A stretch of 14,245 nt of DNA from Solirubrobacteraceae bacterium. GTDB lineage: Bacteria; Actinomycetota; Thermoleophilia; Solirubrobacterales; Solirubrobacteraceae. The translations under genes were made by a program, and so were the position numbers. The notes under the pieces are model-generated. The model was not told where the DNA came from and searched no databases. It worked only from the letters and a program-made list of their open reading frames with translations. Where the stretch lies: contig JALOLQ010000010.1 in NCBI GenBank assembly GCA_025455895.1, forward strand, positions 1 to 14,245, read 5' to 3'. Positions 6,207 through 12,622 of this stretch are shown here, piece by piece. The first letter of the stretch is position 1. Every line of letters begins with the position of its first letter.

Positions 6207-7360
6207 CCGATGCGCTCGCAGTAGGCGGCCACCGCAGCGCGCACGTCGTCGACGTGGTCGCCGCCGAACTTCTCGCGGTAGGCGTCGGCGAGCACGTAGG
6301 CGAGCATCGCCTCCCCGACCACGCCGGCGGCCGGCACGGTGCAGGAGTCGGTGCGCTCACGCAGCGCCTGGGCCGGCTCGCGGGTGGCGATGTCGACCGA
6401 CTGGAGCGGCTGCGTGAGCGTCGGGAGCGGCTTCATCGCGCCGCGCACGACGAGCGGCTCGCCGGTCGTCATGCCGCCCTCGAGGCCGCCGGAGCGGTTC
6501 GTCTCGCGGAAGTAGCCGCGCTCGTCGCTGTAGAAGATCTCGTCGTGGGCCTGCGAGCCCGGGCGCGCGGCGAGGTCCCAGCCGTCGCCGAGCGCGGCGC
6601 CCTTGACCGCCTGGATCGAGCAGATCGCGCCGGCGATCCGGCCGTCCAGGCGCGACTCCCAGGAGACGTGCGAGCCGAGGCCCGGCACGAGCCCGTAGGC
6701 GATCACCTCGAAGACGCCGCCGATCGACTCGTTCGCCTTGCGCTGGACGTTGATGTGCTGGACCATCGCGCGGCTCGCCTCCGGGTCCAGGCAGCGCACC
6801 GGATCCTCGTCGACGCCGTCGAAGTCGCCGAGCGCCGGCGCCGCCTCGCGGGTCCCCGCGTGGACGGTGCCGATCTGCGTCACGTGCGAGCGGACCTCGA
6901 CGCCGAGCGCGGCGAGGAACTGGCGGCACAGCGCACCGCCGGCGACCCGCGCCGCGGTCTCGCGGGCGCTGGCGCGCTCGAGCACGTTGCGCACGTCGCC
7001 GAAGCCGTACTTCCAGACGCCGACGAGGTCCGCGTGACCGGGGCGCGGGAGGTGCACCTCGGGCACCTGCGCCTCGACCGGCCACGGGTTCATCCGCTCC
7101 TCCCAGTTGGCGTAGTCGCGGTTGGCGATCTGGAGCGCGATCGGCCCGCCGAGCGTGCGGCCGTGCCGCACGCCGGCCGTCGTGAACGCGCGATCGGTCT
7201 CGATCTTCATGCGCCCGCCGCGCCCGTGGCCGAGCTGGCGGCGCGCCATGTCGCGGTCGATCCCCTCGGGATCGAGCTCCAGGCCGGCCGGGAGGCCTTC
7301 GACGATGCAGGTGAGGCCGGGACCGTGGGACTCGCCGGCGGTGATGAGCTTCAGGGGCAT
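6191..7360 (-). CDS. aroC: Chorismate synthase
   Basis: The last shikimate-pathway enzyme, which makes chorismate from EPSP using reduced FMN. The 389-residue length is normal for the family. Signatures visible are ITAGESHGPGLTCIVEGLP (6-24) with the first catalytic His (H12), GRGGRMKIETD (46-56), the second His in RPGHADL (H109), the ERASARETAARVA block (128-140) and GGLEGGMTTGEPLVVRGAMK near 300. The ATG at 7360 is directly before the first strand. A gap of 54 bp separates it from the preceding PilP-like gene, with a 6-bp GC hairpin (7387-7404) and a TANNNT hexamer (TAGCCT, 7380-7375), so it may be read both through the pil operon and from a local promoter. It overlaps aroKB by 16 bases. 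Confidence 0.96.
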   Translation of the reverse strand: MPLKLITAGESHGPGLTCIVEGLPAGLELDPEGIDRDMARRQLGHGRGGRMKIETDRAFTTAGVRHGRTLGGPIALQIANRDYANWEERMNPWPVEAQVPEVHLPRPGHADLVGVWKYGFGDVRNVLERASARETAARVAGGALCRQFLAALGVEVRSHVTQIGTVHAGTREAAPALGDFDGVDEDPVRCLDPEASRAMVQHINVQRKANESIGGVFEVIAYGLVPGLGSHVSWESRLDGRIAGAICSIQAVKGAALGDGWDLAARPGSQAHDEIFYSDERGYFRETNRSGGLEGGMTTGEPLVVRGAMKPLPTLTQPLQSVDIATREPAQALRERTDSCTVPAAGVVGEAMLAYVLADAYREKFGGDHVDDVRAAVAAYCERIGWRPR

Positions 7361-7414
7361 AGAGCGCGGCCCTGAGGCTATCGCCCGGCCGCGGCGCAGC
7401 GGCCCGCGCCCGCC

Positions 7415-8299
7415 CTACGGCTGCGCCGGGAGCAGCTCGCCGAGGTCCGGCGCCCAGCGGTACGCGCCGAGCGCGAGGCCGTCGGAGCCCGCGGCGCGCA
7501 GAAGATCGGCGCCGGCGCGCGAGACGCGCGCGTTGGCCTTCTTCGCCGCGCCGGTGGAGACCGTCGTGACCTTGCGGATCGAGATCACGTCGAGCTGGTA
7601 CTGGCGGATGCCCTCGTCGGTGGAGACGTCGAAGAACTCGGTCTCGCCCGCCTTCAGCTCGATCGTCTCGCACTGCGAGGCCGACGGCTTGCAGGTGCCG
7701 TCGCCGGTCGCCTTCGCGTCGGAGGACACGAGGAAGACGAGCGTCTCGCCCTGGTCCTTGACGCCGAGGAACACGAAGAACGGGTTGCTGGCGGACGGGA
7801 GCGGGGCGAGCCGGGCGATGTCGTTGATCGTCTTCATGGAGCCCGCCTCACCGAAGCGCAGCGTCGCCTTGTAGGTCGTCTTGGTCGCCTTCGGCGCGGG
7901 CGCGGGGGCGCTCTTGCCCTCGCCGGTGCCGGTCGAGCCGGACTCGCCGCCGCCGGCCTTGCCGGGGTTGCCCTCGTCGCTCCCGCCTCCGGGCGCCTTC
8001 GCGGCGGGCCGGGGCTTGGGCAGGAAGAGCTGCTCGAACGGGTTGCGGCCGGTGGCGGCGTTGCGCGGGCCGCTGGCCCCGTTGACGTCGAGGGCGATGA
8101 CCTCGTTCCCCGCTCCGGTCGCGGGCGCGGCGGCCCCGGCGGCGGTGGGATCCGGGCCGATCGGCTCGTCCGACGGGCCCTTGGCCAGCAGCGTGGGCAC
8201 GGCGACGAGCGCCAGGACGAGCACGAGCGCCAGCGGCCAGAGCCGCTTCTCGACGAGATCGGCCCAGATGTTCTTGAAGAAGCTGCGCATCGTGCTCAT
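7415..8299 (-). CDS. Pilus-assembly membrane protein in the PilP position
   Basis: A 294-residue protein with a short cytoplasmic N-terminus, one membrane span (about 21-39), a long Gly/Pro/Ala/Ser-rich linker (42-140) and a folded external domain (about 141-250). RNPFEQLF (85-92) recalls the R/DPF segment found after the linker in PilP and GspC-type proteins. Two cysteines, C203 and C210, could form a disulfide. It is the third gene of the coupled pilMN-pilO set (ATGA overlap with pilO at 8296-8299), where PilP sits in diderm bacteria. No secretin is visible for it to dock to, so it is best described as a PilP-like inner-membrane complex subunit of unproven homology. A structural comparison of residues 141-250 with PilP would decide. 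Confidence 0.75.
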   Translation of the reverse strand: MSTMRSFFKNIWADLVEKRLWPLALVLVLALVAVPTLLAKGPSDEPIGPDPTAAGAAAPATGAGNEVIALDVNGASGPRNAATGRNPFEQLFLPKPRPAAKAPGGGSDEGNPGKAGGGESGSTGTGEGKSAPAPAPKATKTTYKATLRFGEAGSMKTINDIARLAPLPSASNPFFVFLGVKDQGETLVFLVSSDAKATGDGTCKPSASQCETIELKAGETEFFDVSTDEGIRQYQLDVISIRKVTTVSTGAAKKANARVSRAGADLLRAAGSDGLALGAYRWAPDLGELLPAQP

Positions 8300-9129
8300 C
8301 GCCCGTCTCCCGTGATGGCGGCGGCCGGGGGCGCCCCGGGGGCGCTCTCGCCGCCGGCGGCCGGCGCGGGCCCGGAGGCGGTCGCGCCGCCCGTCAGGCC
8401 CTCACCCGCCGGAAGGACGTAGGCGGTCGCCTTGATCGTCGCCGCGACCTGCGGGAACCCGTCCCGGCCCGCCGCGAGCTCGAAGCTGTCGACCGCGAGC
8501 AGGCGCCCGCGGACGTCCACGGCGCTGCCGTCGACCTTCGTGAAGTCATCCAGGCGCCCGAGGAACTTCTGCATCGAGAAGAAGCTGCCCTCGAAGGCGA
8601 AGCTGAACGGCATCGTCGGGAACCCCGCGCTGCCGACGCTCGCGCCGGGCGGCAGCGTGGCCGCCGCGGACTGCGTGGCGGGTGCCGGGGTGCTCGCGGG
8701 CGGCGCGGCCTGCGCGGCGGCTCCGCCGCCGGCGTCGGGGGCCGGCGCGGGCGGCGCGGCGGGCGCGGCCGGGGAGGCGGGCGCGCCGGTGTTGCCGTCG
8801 GCGGCGCTCACGCTGAGCTTGCGGAAGTCGATGTCGGCGCGGTCGGCGGCCTGGTCGATCTGGTAGACGAGCGACGGCACGTCGTCGTCGGCCGGAACGG
8901 CCTGGCCGAGCCTCGCGACGGCCGCGTAGTCCGCCCGGTAGCGCTGCTTGGCGTTCTGCGCGGCCCCGGCCTTCGCCTGCGCGGCGGTCAGGCGCTGCTC
9001 CTGGGCCACGATCTGCTTGTCGAGCGCGGCGACGCTCTTGCGCTTCGGCGCGAGCAGCAGGAACCAGAACGCGGCGAGCAGGGCGACGCCGAGGATCACG
9101 CCGACGACGGTGCGGTCACGCTTGGTCAC
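8296..9129 (-). CDS. pilO: Type IV pilus inner-membrane protein PilO
   Basis: A 277-residue bitopic membrane protein: short basic N-terminus, span at about 8-26, a coiled-coil (33-70), then a ferredoxin-like domain with PSLVYQIDQAADRADIDF (85-102) and a second half FSFAFEGSFFSMQKFLGRL (175-193), the standard PilO layout. PilO pairs with PilN outside the membrane to form the alignment complex linking the pilus motor to the cell envelope. A Pro/Ala-rich stretch (112-165) interrupts the domain and another tail follows (250-270), more than usual for the family. The GTG start at 9129 overlaps the PilMN stop (GTGA), and its stop overlaps the next ATG. Confidence 0.88.
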   Translation of the reverse strand: MTKRDRTVVGVILGVALLAAFWFLLLAPKRKSVAALDKQIVAQEQRLTAAQAKAGAAQNAKQRYRADYAAVARLGQAVPADDDVPSLVYQIDQAADRADIDFRKLSVSAADGNTGAPASPAAPAAPPAPAPDAGGGAAAQAAPPASTPAPATQSAAATLPPGASVGSAGFPTMPFSFAFEGSFFSMQKFLGRLDDFTKVDGSAVDVRGRLLAVDSFELAAGRDGFPQVAATIKATAYVLPAGEGLTGGATASGPAPAAGGESAPGAPPAAAITGDGR

Positions 9130-10955
9130 TGGGCACCTCCGTCCGTGCCGGTCTGGGCGGCCGGCGCGGGCGCGGCGGCGCCGCCGGCCGGAGCGGCCGC
9201 GGGCTGGGGGCCGGCGCCGGCCGCGGCCTGCCCCTGCGGGGCGGCCGGCGCGGCGGGCGCGGCGAAGAAGACGGTGAGCTTGAACTGCGGGAACTTGTCC
9301 GAGCCGTTGCGGCAGTCGCTGCTGCCGCCGCCCGAGCCGCCGGAGCCGTCGTCGCTCGCCACCGGGGCCTCGCCACCGGCGGCCTCGTCGGCCTTCTCGG
9401 AGGACTCGAGCGAGACCCGCTCGACCCCGTCGATGCGGCGCATCGCGGACATCATGCGCGCGACGTTCGACTGGCTCGTCGTGCAGCCCACGATCTCGAC
9501 CGCGGGCAGCGCCAGCGCGGAGCGCAGGCTCCCGCCGCCGCCGTCGCCCGGGGTCACCGACCCGGAGACGGTCGTCAGCCAGACGTTCTCGGGAAGCGTG
9601 CGCGAGAGCTCGGCGAGCGCGTGCGACCAGTCGAACCGGCTCGCGGCCAGGCTGCGCACCGTCTCCAGGCGCTTCTGGCGCAGGCTGGCGAAATCGCTGT
9701 AGGCGGCGAGCTCCGCGGCGCTGCGCTCGGCCTCGTCGGCCTGCACGGTCACCGCGGCGAGCTGCTCCTCCTTCGAGCTCACCTGGTTGCTGGTCATGAC
9801 CGACACGGCGAGCAGCAGCACCGCGGCGGCCAGGCCCCCGAGCACCGCGTAGACCGCGCCGCCGCTGCGCCCGCCGGCGCCGGCTGCGCGCCGCTCGTCG
9901 GGCGGAAGCAGGTTCACCGCGGGGGCGCCGCCGACGCCGAGCCCGGCGGCGATCGTCAGCGCCTCGCTGCGCAGCCCGTCGATCGTCCCGTCGACCGAGC
10001 CGTGCGCGACGGGCAGGCCGATCTCGGCGCCGACGGCGGCCGCGAAGCCCGGGATCGCGACGGCGGGCCCGGTCAGGACGGCGCTCGCGACCTGCGCGCC
10101 GTCGGACTGCATGTGATGGAAGTCGAGCGACTGGCGGATCTCGGAGGCGATCCGGTGGACGCCGTCCTGGAGCATCCGGCGCGCCTCGGCGACGATCTCG
10201 GGGTCGCCCTCGATGAGCTCGGCGGGCTGCTCGAGCCCGACGTGCTGCAGCCAGGCCCGGGCGTGCTCGAGCGTCAGCGCGCGGCGCTCGGCGAGCTCGA
10301 CCGCGACGCCCTCGATGCCGGTGCCGGAGGCGCGGGCGAAGAGGCACTGCGGGCCGCGGGCGACGGCGACGTTCGTCATGCCCGCGACCTGCGCGAAGAG
10401 GACGGCGTCGGTCTCGGGCGCCTCCGGCGCAAGCGCGCGGATCATCGCGAACGCGGCGAGGTCGATCGCCTCGAGGCGCAGCCCGGCGTGCTTCACCGCG
10501 GCCACGACGAGGTCCACCATGTCGCGGCGCGCGGCCGCGATCAGCACGCGCTGGCGCGGGCCCTCGGGCGTCTCGACGACGTCGAGGACCTGGTAGTCGA
10601 GCACCGCGTGCTCGAGCGGCATCGGGATCGCGTCCTGCGCCTGGAAGCGCACGGCCGCGTCGAGCTCGCTCTTGTTGTCGATCGGCGGGAGCTCGAGCGT
10701 GCGGACGACGACCTTCTGGTTGGCCACGCCGACGCGCACGCGCCGATCGAGCCCCTTGTGCTCGGCGAACAGCGCCTTGAGCGCCTCGCCGAGCGCCTCG
10801 GGATCGGCGATCTCCCCGTCGCGGACGATCCCCGGCTCGAGCGGCGCGAAGACGGCGTCCTTGAGCGTGATCCGCCCGTTGGCGCCGACCTGCGCGGCGG
10901 TGATCCCGACGGGATCGATGTCGATGCCGGTGACCGGCTTCTGTCGCTGTGCCAT
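9126..10955 (-). CDS. pilMN: PilM-PilN fusion protein of type IV pilus assembly
   Basis: One 609-residue reading frame covers two usually separate subunits. Residues 1-342 are the cytoplasmic actin-like PilM: GIDIDPVGITAAQV (10-23), ELPPIDNKSELDAAVRFQAQ (88-107), the AVLDYQVL region (117-124) and LTGPAVAIPGFAAAV (294-308). Residues 347-355 (VNLLPPDER) are the N-terminal PilN motif that in other species plugs into a groove of PilM; a membrane span (about 367-387), coiled-coil (391-435) and ferredoxin-like domain with TLPENVWLTTVSG (453-465) follow, then a Pro/Ala/Gly-rich tail (566-609). The usual phosphate-binding motifs of PilM are degenerate (GIDIDP for GxDxGS; FAQVAG at 187-192). The ATG at 10955 gives the best PilM start; GTG 10985 is an alternative. 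There is no stop between the halves. Confidence 0.9.
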   Translation of the reverse strand: MAQRQKPVTGIDIDPVGITAAQVGANGRITLKDAVFAPLEPGIVRDGEIADPEALGEALKALFAEHKGLDRRVRVGVANQKVVVRTLELPPIDNKSELDAAVRFQAQDAIPMPLEHAVLDYQVLDVVETPEGPRQRVLIAAARRDMVDLVVAAVKHAGLRLEAIDLAAFAMIRALAPEAPETDAVLFAQVAGMTNVAVARGPQCLFARASGTGIEGVAVELAERRALTLEHARAWLQHVGLEQPAELIEGDPEIVAEARRMLQDGVHRIASEIRQSLDFHHMQSDGAQVASAVLTGPAVAIPGFAAAVGAEIGLPVAHGSVDGTIDGLRSEALTIAAGLGVGGAPAVNLLPPDERRAAGAGGRSGGAVYAVLGGLAAAVLLLAVSVMTSNQVSSKEEQLAAVTVQADEAERSAAELAAYSDFASLRQKRLETVRSLAASRFDWSHALAELSRTLPENVWLTTVSGSVTPGDGGGGSLRSALALPAVEIVGCTTSQSNVARMMSAMRRIDGVERVSLESSEKADEAAGGEAPVASDDGSGGSGGGSSDCRNGSDKFPQFKLTVFFAAPAAPAAPQGQAAAGAGPQPAAAPAGGAAAPAPAAQTGTDGGAQ

Positions 10956-11088
10956 GTGATGGAGGGCTGGTGGCCGGCGCCTCACGCGCCGCCGGGGTCC
11001 CCATCGGCAGCGGCCCGCGGGGACTTGACCCCCGCCGGAGCGCGCGCCGTCCGGCGCGCCGGCACCGCCGCCCGGCTCGGGCTCGGGG
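10956..11088 (-). other. pilD-pilMN spacer with strong hairpins
   Basis: The 133-bp gap holds a 7-bp stem with a 4-base loop, GCGCGCC-GTCC-GGCGCGC (11042-11059), and a 6-bp stem GCGGGG/CCCCGC (11017-11022 with 11030-11035). GGGGTC (10994-10999) can alternatively pair with GACCCC (11027-11032). No U-tract follows, so attenuation or mRNA processing between the peptidase and the assembly genes is as likely as termination. No gene was found in it. Confidence 0.5.
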
Positions 11089-11844
11089 CTAGAAGCGGTC
11101 GACGTACGCGTCGACCAGGGCGTCGCCCCAGAAGAACGCGACGAGCCCGCCGAGCGCGAGGAACGGCCCGAACGGCACCGCGGTCTTGCGGCCCTGTGCC
11201 TGGCCGACGCGGGCCATGATCACGAGCCCGACGACGACCCCGGCGATCAGCGCCAGGAAGATCGCGGGCGCCACGGCGCGGCCGAGGTAGAGCCCGAGCA
11301 CCCCGGCGAGCTTCACGTCCCCCATCCCCATGCCCCGGGGGTAGAGCAGCGCCGCCAGGAAGAAGAACGCGAACGCCGCGGCGCCGGCGATCAGCTGCTC
11401 GGGGACGAACTCGATGTCCAGCAGCAGGCCGGCGGCGAGCGCCGCGACCGCCGCCGGGAGGGTGATCCGGTTGGGGATCAGGCGCGTGTCCAGGTCGATC
11501 AGCGTCACCGGCACGAGCGTCGTGACGAGCAGCAGGCCGAGTGCGACCCGCAGCGCCTCGTCCTGGGTCGCCACGACGAGCGCGAACAGCACGCCCGTCG
11601 CCAGCTCGACCGCCGGGTAGCGCCACGAGATCACCGCGCCGCAGTCGCGGCAGCGGCCGCGCAGCAGCAGCCAGCCGAGCACCGGCAGGTTGTCGCGCGG
11701 GCGCACCGGGGCCTCGCAGGCCGGGCAGTGCGACCCGGGGCTGACCAGCGACTCGCCGCGCGGCAGCCGGTAGGCCACCACGTTCAGGAACGAGCCGAGG
11801 GCGAGGCCGGCGACGAAGGCGAGGGCGACGTAGACGGGAGCCAC
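11089..11844 (-). CDS. pilD: Prepilin peptidase / N-methyltransferase
   Basis: An integral-membrane aspartic protease of the GxGD type that cleaves the leader of type IV prepilins and methylates the new N-terminal residue. The 251-residue protein has the N-terminal segment GSFLNVVAYRLPRGESL (17-33), a cytoplasmic four-cysteine zinc motif (C40, C43, C65, C68), and the catalytic Asp pair: D117 in LIDLDTRLIPN and D176 in GMGMGDVKL. About seven to eight membrane spans are predicted. Presence of the full N-terminal methylase region makes it the bifunctional PilD type rather than the short TadV/FppA type. The start is GTG at 11844; TAGCGT (11862-11857) lies 12 nt upstream as a possible -10. It stands between the pilin gene (its expected substrate) and pilMN. 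Confidence 0.95.
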   Translation of the reverse strand: MAPVYVALAFVAGLALGSFLNVVAYRLPRGESLVSPGSHCPACEAPVRPRDNLPVLGWLLLRGRCRDCGAVISWRYPAVELATGVLFALVVATQDEALRVALGLLLVTTLVPVTLIDLDTRLIPNRITLPAAVAALAAGLLLDIEFVPEQLIAGAAAFAFFFLAALLYPRGMGMGDVKLAGVLGLYLGRAVAPAIFLALIAGVVVGLVIMARVGQAQGRKTAVPFGPFLALGGLVAFFWGDALVDAYVDRF

Positions 11845-11891
11845 GGGCGGGAGCGGACGCTAGAGGGCGGTCAGGACGGTCCCGGAACGCA

Positions 11892-11917
11892 CGAGGCGGG
11901 CCCGAAGGCCCGCCTCG
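11892..11917 (-). terminator. UUCG-loop hairpin after the pilin gene
   Basis: A perfect 11-bp stem, read on the minus strand as CGAGGCGGGCC, closes the very stable loop TTCG with a C-G pair and returns with GGCCCGCCTCG. It lies about 27 nt past the pilin stop. The following sequence (TGCGTTCC) is not a true U-tract, so it may act as an inefficient intrinsic terminator or a 3' barrier that protects pilin mRNA, giving pilin excess over the assembly genes. Confidence 0.75.
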
Positions 11918-11944
11918 CTGGGTCCAAGGTGGGACGCTGGCGCG

Positions 11945-12370
11945 TTACCAGGTGCCGCCGGTCTTGCAGCCGCCCTCGCCTGCGGTGGTGCAGGAGCGGG
12001 TGTAGCCGCCGGCCGAGTTGCGAGCGACCGAGAACGTGTTCGCCGAGCGCGAGGTCGCGGTCACGGTGAACGTGCCGACCGCGCTGGCGGTCACCGAGAC
12101 CTGGCCCTGGCCGGTGCCGATGTCCAGACCGGTCGTGCCGAGCTCGGTGGCGGTGTCGCACGAGGTGTAGTTCTGGGTGTCCGCGAAGCACGCCTCGACC
12201 TGCGAGACGAGGTTGCGGGCGTCGGACTTCGCCGAGGCGTCCTGGCCCTTCTTCTGCTGGCCGAGGAACGTCGGCAGCGCGATGGCGGCAAGGATGCCGA
12301 TGATCAGAATGACGACGAGGAGCTCGATGAGCGTGAAGCCCTCTTCGCTCTGGCGCACGTTGCGCAGCAT
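11945..12370 (-). CDS. Type IV pilin with N-terminal methylation motif
   Basis: A 141-residue prepilin. The leader MLRNVRQSEEG is cleaved after G11 to expose F12; the mature end FTLIELLVVILIIGILAAIA has the essential Glu5 (E16) and the hydrophobic helix that packs the pilus core. The globular part has four cysteines, C61/C71 and C127/C135, likely two short disulfide loops, and is rich in Thr/Ser/Gly. The start is certain: AAGGAGG (12382-12376) sits 5 nt before the ATG, the best Shine-Dalgarno in the window. The leader carries a cyclic-di-GMP riboswitch and the gene ends in a strong hairpin. It is probably a major pilin (pilA-type), because it has its own control and lies beside pilD and pilMNO, but a minor-pilin role cannot be excluded. 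Confidence 0.94.
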   Translation of the reverse strand: MLRNVRQSEEGFTLIELLVVILIIGILAAIALPTFLGQQKKGQDASAKSDARNLVSQVEACFADTQNYTSCDTATELGTTGLDIGTGQGQVSVTASAVGTFTVTATSRSANTFSVARNSAGGYTRSCTTAGEGGCKTGGTW

Positions 12371-12372
12371 GT

Positions 12373-12387
12373 GATCCTCCTTGGATC
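12373..12387 (-). promoter_or_regulatory. Shine-Dalgarno hairpin of the pilin gene
   Basis: GATCC (12387-12383) and GGATC (12377-12373) pair around the loop AAGGA, so part of AAGGAGG is in the stem and the rest in the loop. A second 5-bp hairpin, TGGCC-AGA-GGCCA (12403-12391), lies between it and the aptamer. These look like the expression platform of a translational riboswitch. Confidence 0.6.
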
Positions 12388-12416
12388 GATTGGCCTCTGG
12401 CCAGCTCCTCGTCACA

Positions 12417-12508
12417 CCCCGGTGGCAACCCGGCCGGCTCCGCGCGATGCGGACCCCCGTTGGCTTTGCGACCCGCGGTCACCCGCGGTGTGCCCTTGGC
12501 GTCCGGAG
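12417..12508 (-). promoter_or_regulatory. Cyclic-di-GMP class I (GEMM-I) riboswitch aptamer
   Basis: Read on the minus strand, the 92-nt element fits the GEMM-I consensus in order: P1 arm CTCCGG (12508-12503) pairing with CCGGGG (12422-12417, one G-U); the conserved AAGGGCACACC (12497-12487, consensus AGGGCAAACC); a 6-bp hairpin CCGCGG-GTGA-CCGCGG (12488-12473) whose GNRA loop docks in this class; the invariant GCAAAGCC (12469-12462); a third helix with TCCGC/GCGGA (12453-12449, 12443-12439); and GGGTTGCC (12431-12424, consensus GGGUUGCC). The aptamer ends 46 nt before the pilin ATG. The base aligned by hand with the ligand-contacting G20 of V. cholerae Vc2 is G (12494), which favours c-di-GMP over c-AMP-GMP, but specificity is not settled by sequence. 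A covariance search against Rfam RF01051 would decide. Confidence 0.87.
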
Positions 12509-12567
12509 GGACTGGCACGACTTTCCGTCCCAGCTATCGGCAGCCGGGCCGCCGGGCTGTAGCGACT

Positions 12568-12579
12568 GGACGTTCGTCC
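12568..12579. promoter_or_regulatory. Dyad in the divergent pilin promoter region
   Basis: GGACG-TT-CGTCC is a perfect 5-bp dyad with a 2-base centre, 60 bp upstream of the riboswitch and 44 bp before the divergent gene. Its place between two divergent transcripts suggests a regulator site. Just next to the aptamer, CTGG-GAC-GGAAA-GTC-GTG-CCAG (12533-12512, minus) can form another hairpin of the leader. No convincing -10 for the pilin transcript was found. Confidence 0.35.
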
Positions 12580-12622
12580 TAGGGGGTGGGCCTGAATCGC
12601 CCGTGCGGCACAATGCGCCGCG

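Noticed and set aside
11042..11059. Standard intrinsic terminator between pilD and pilMN
   Set aside because: The stem is strong but no U-tract follows and the genes are functionally linked, so I list it only as a structured spacer.
9621..11219. 532-codon plus-strand open frame
   Set aside because: It lies wholly opposite pilMN and the pilD end, is Arg/Asp/Gly/His-rich, and has no recognisable motif; the minus-strand PilM/PilN signatures are clear.
12512..12560. A second (tandem) GEMM aptamer upstream of the first
   Set aside because: GGGACGGAAAG looks superficially similar to the GGGACGCAAAGCC core, but the GGGCAAACC and GGGTTGCC parts are missing; it folds as a simple hairpin instead.
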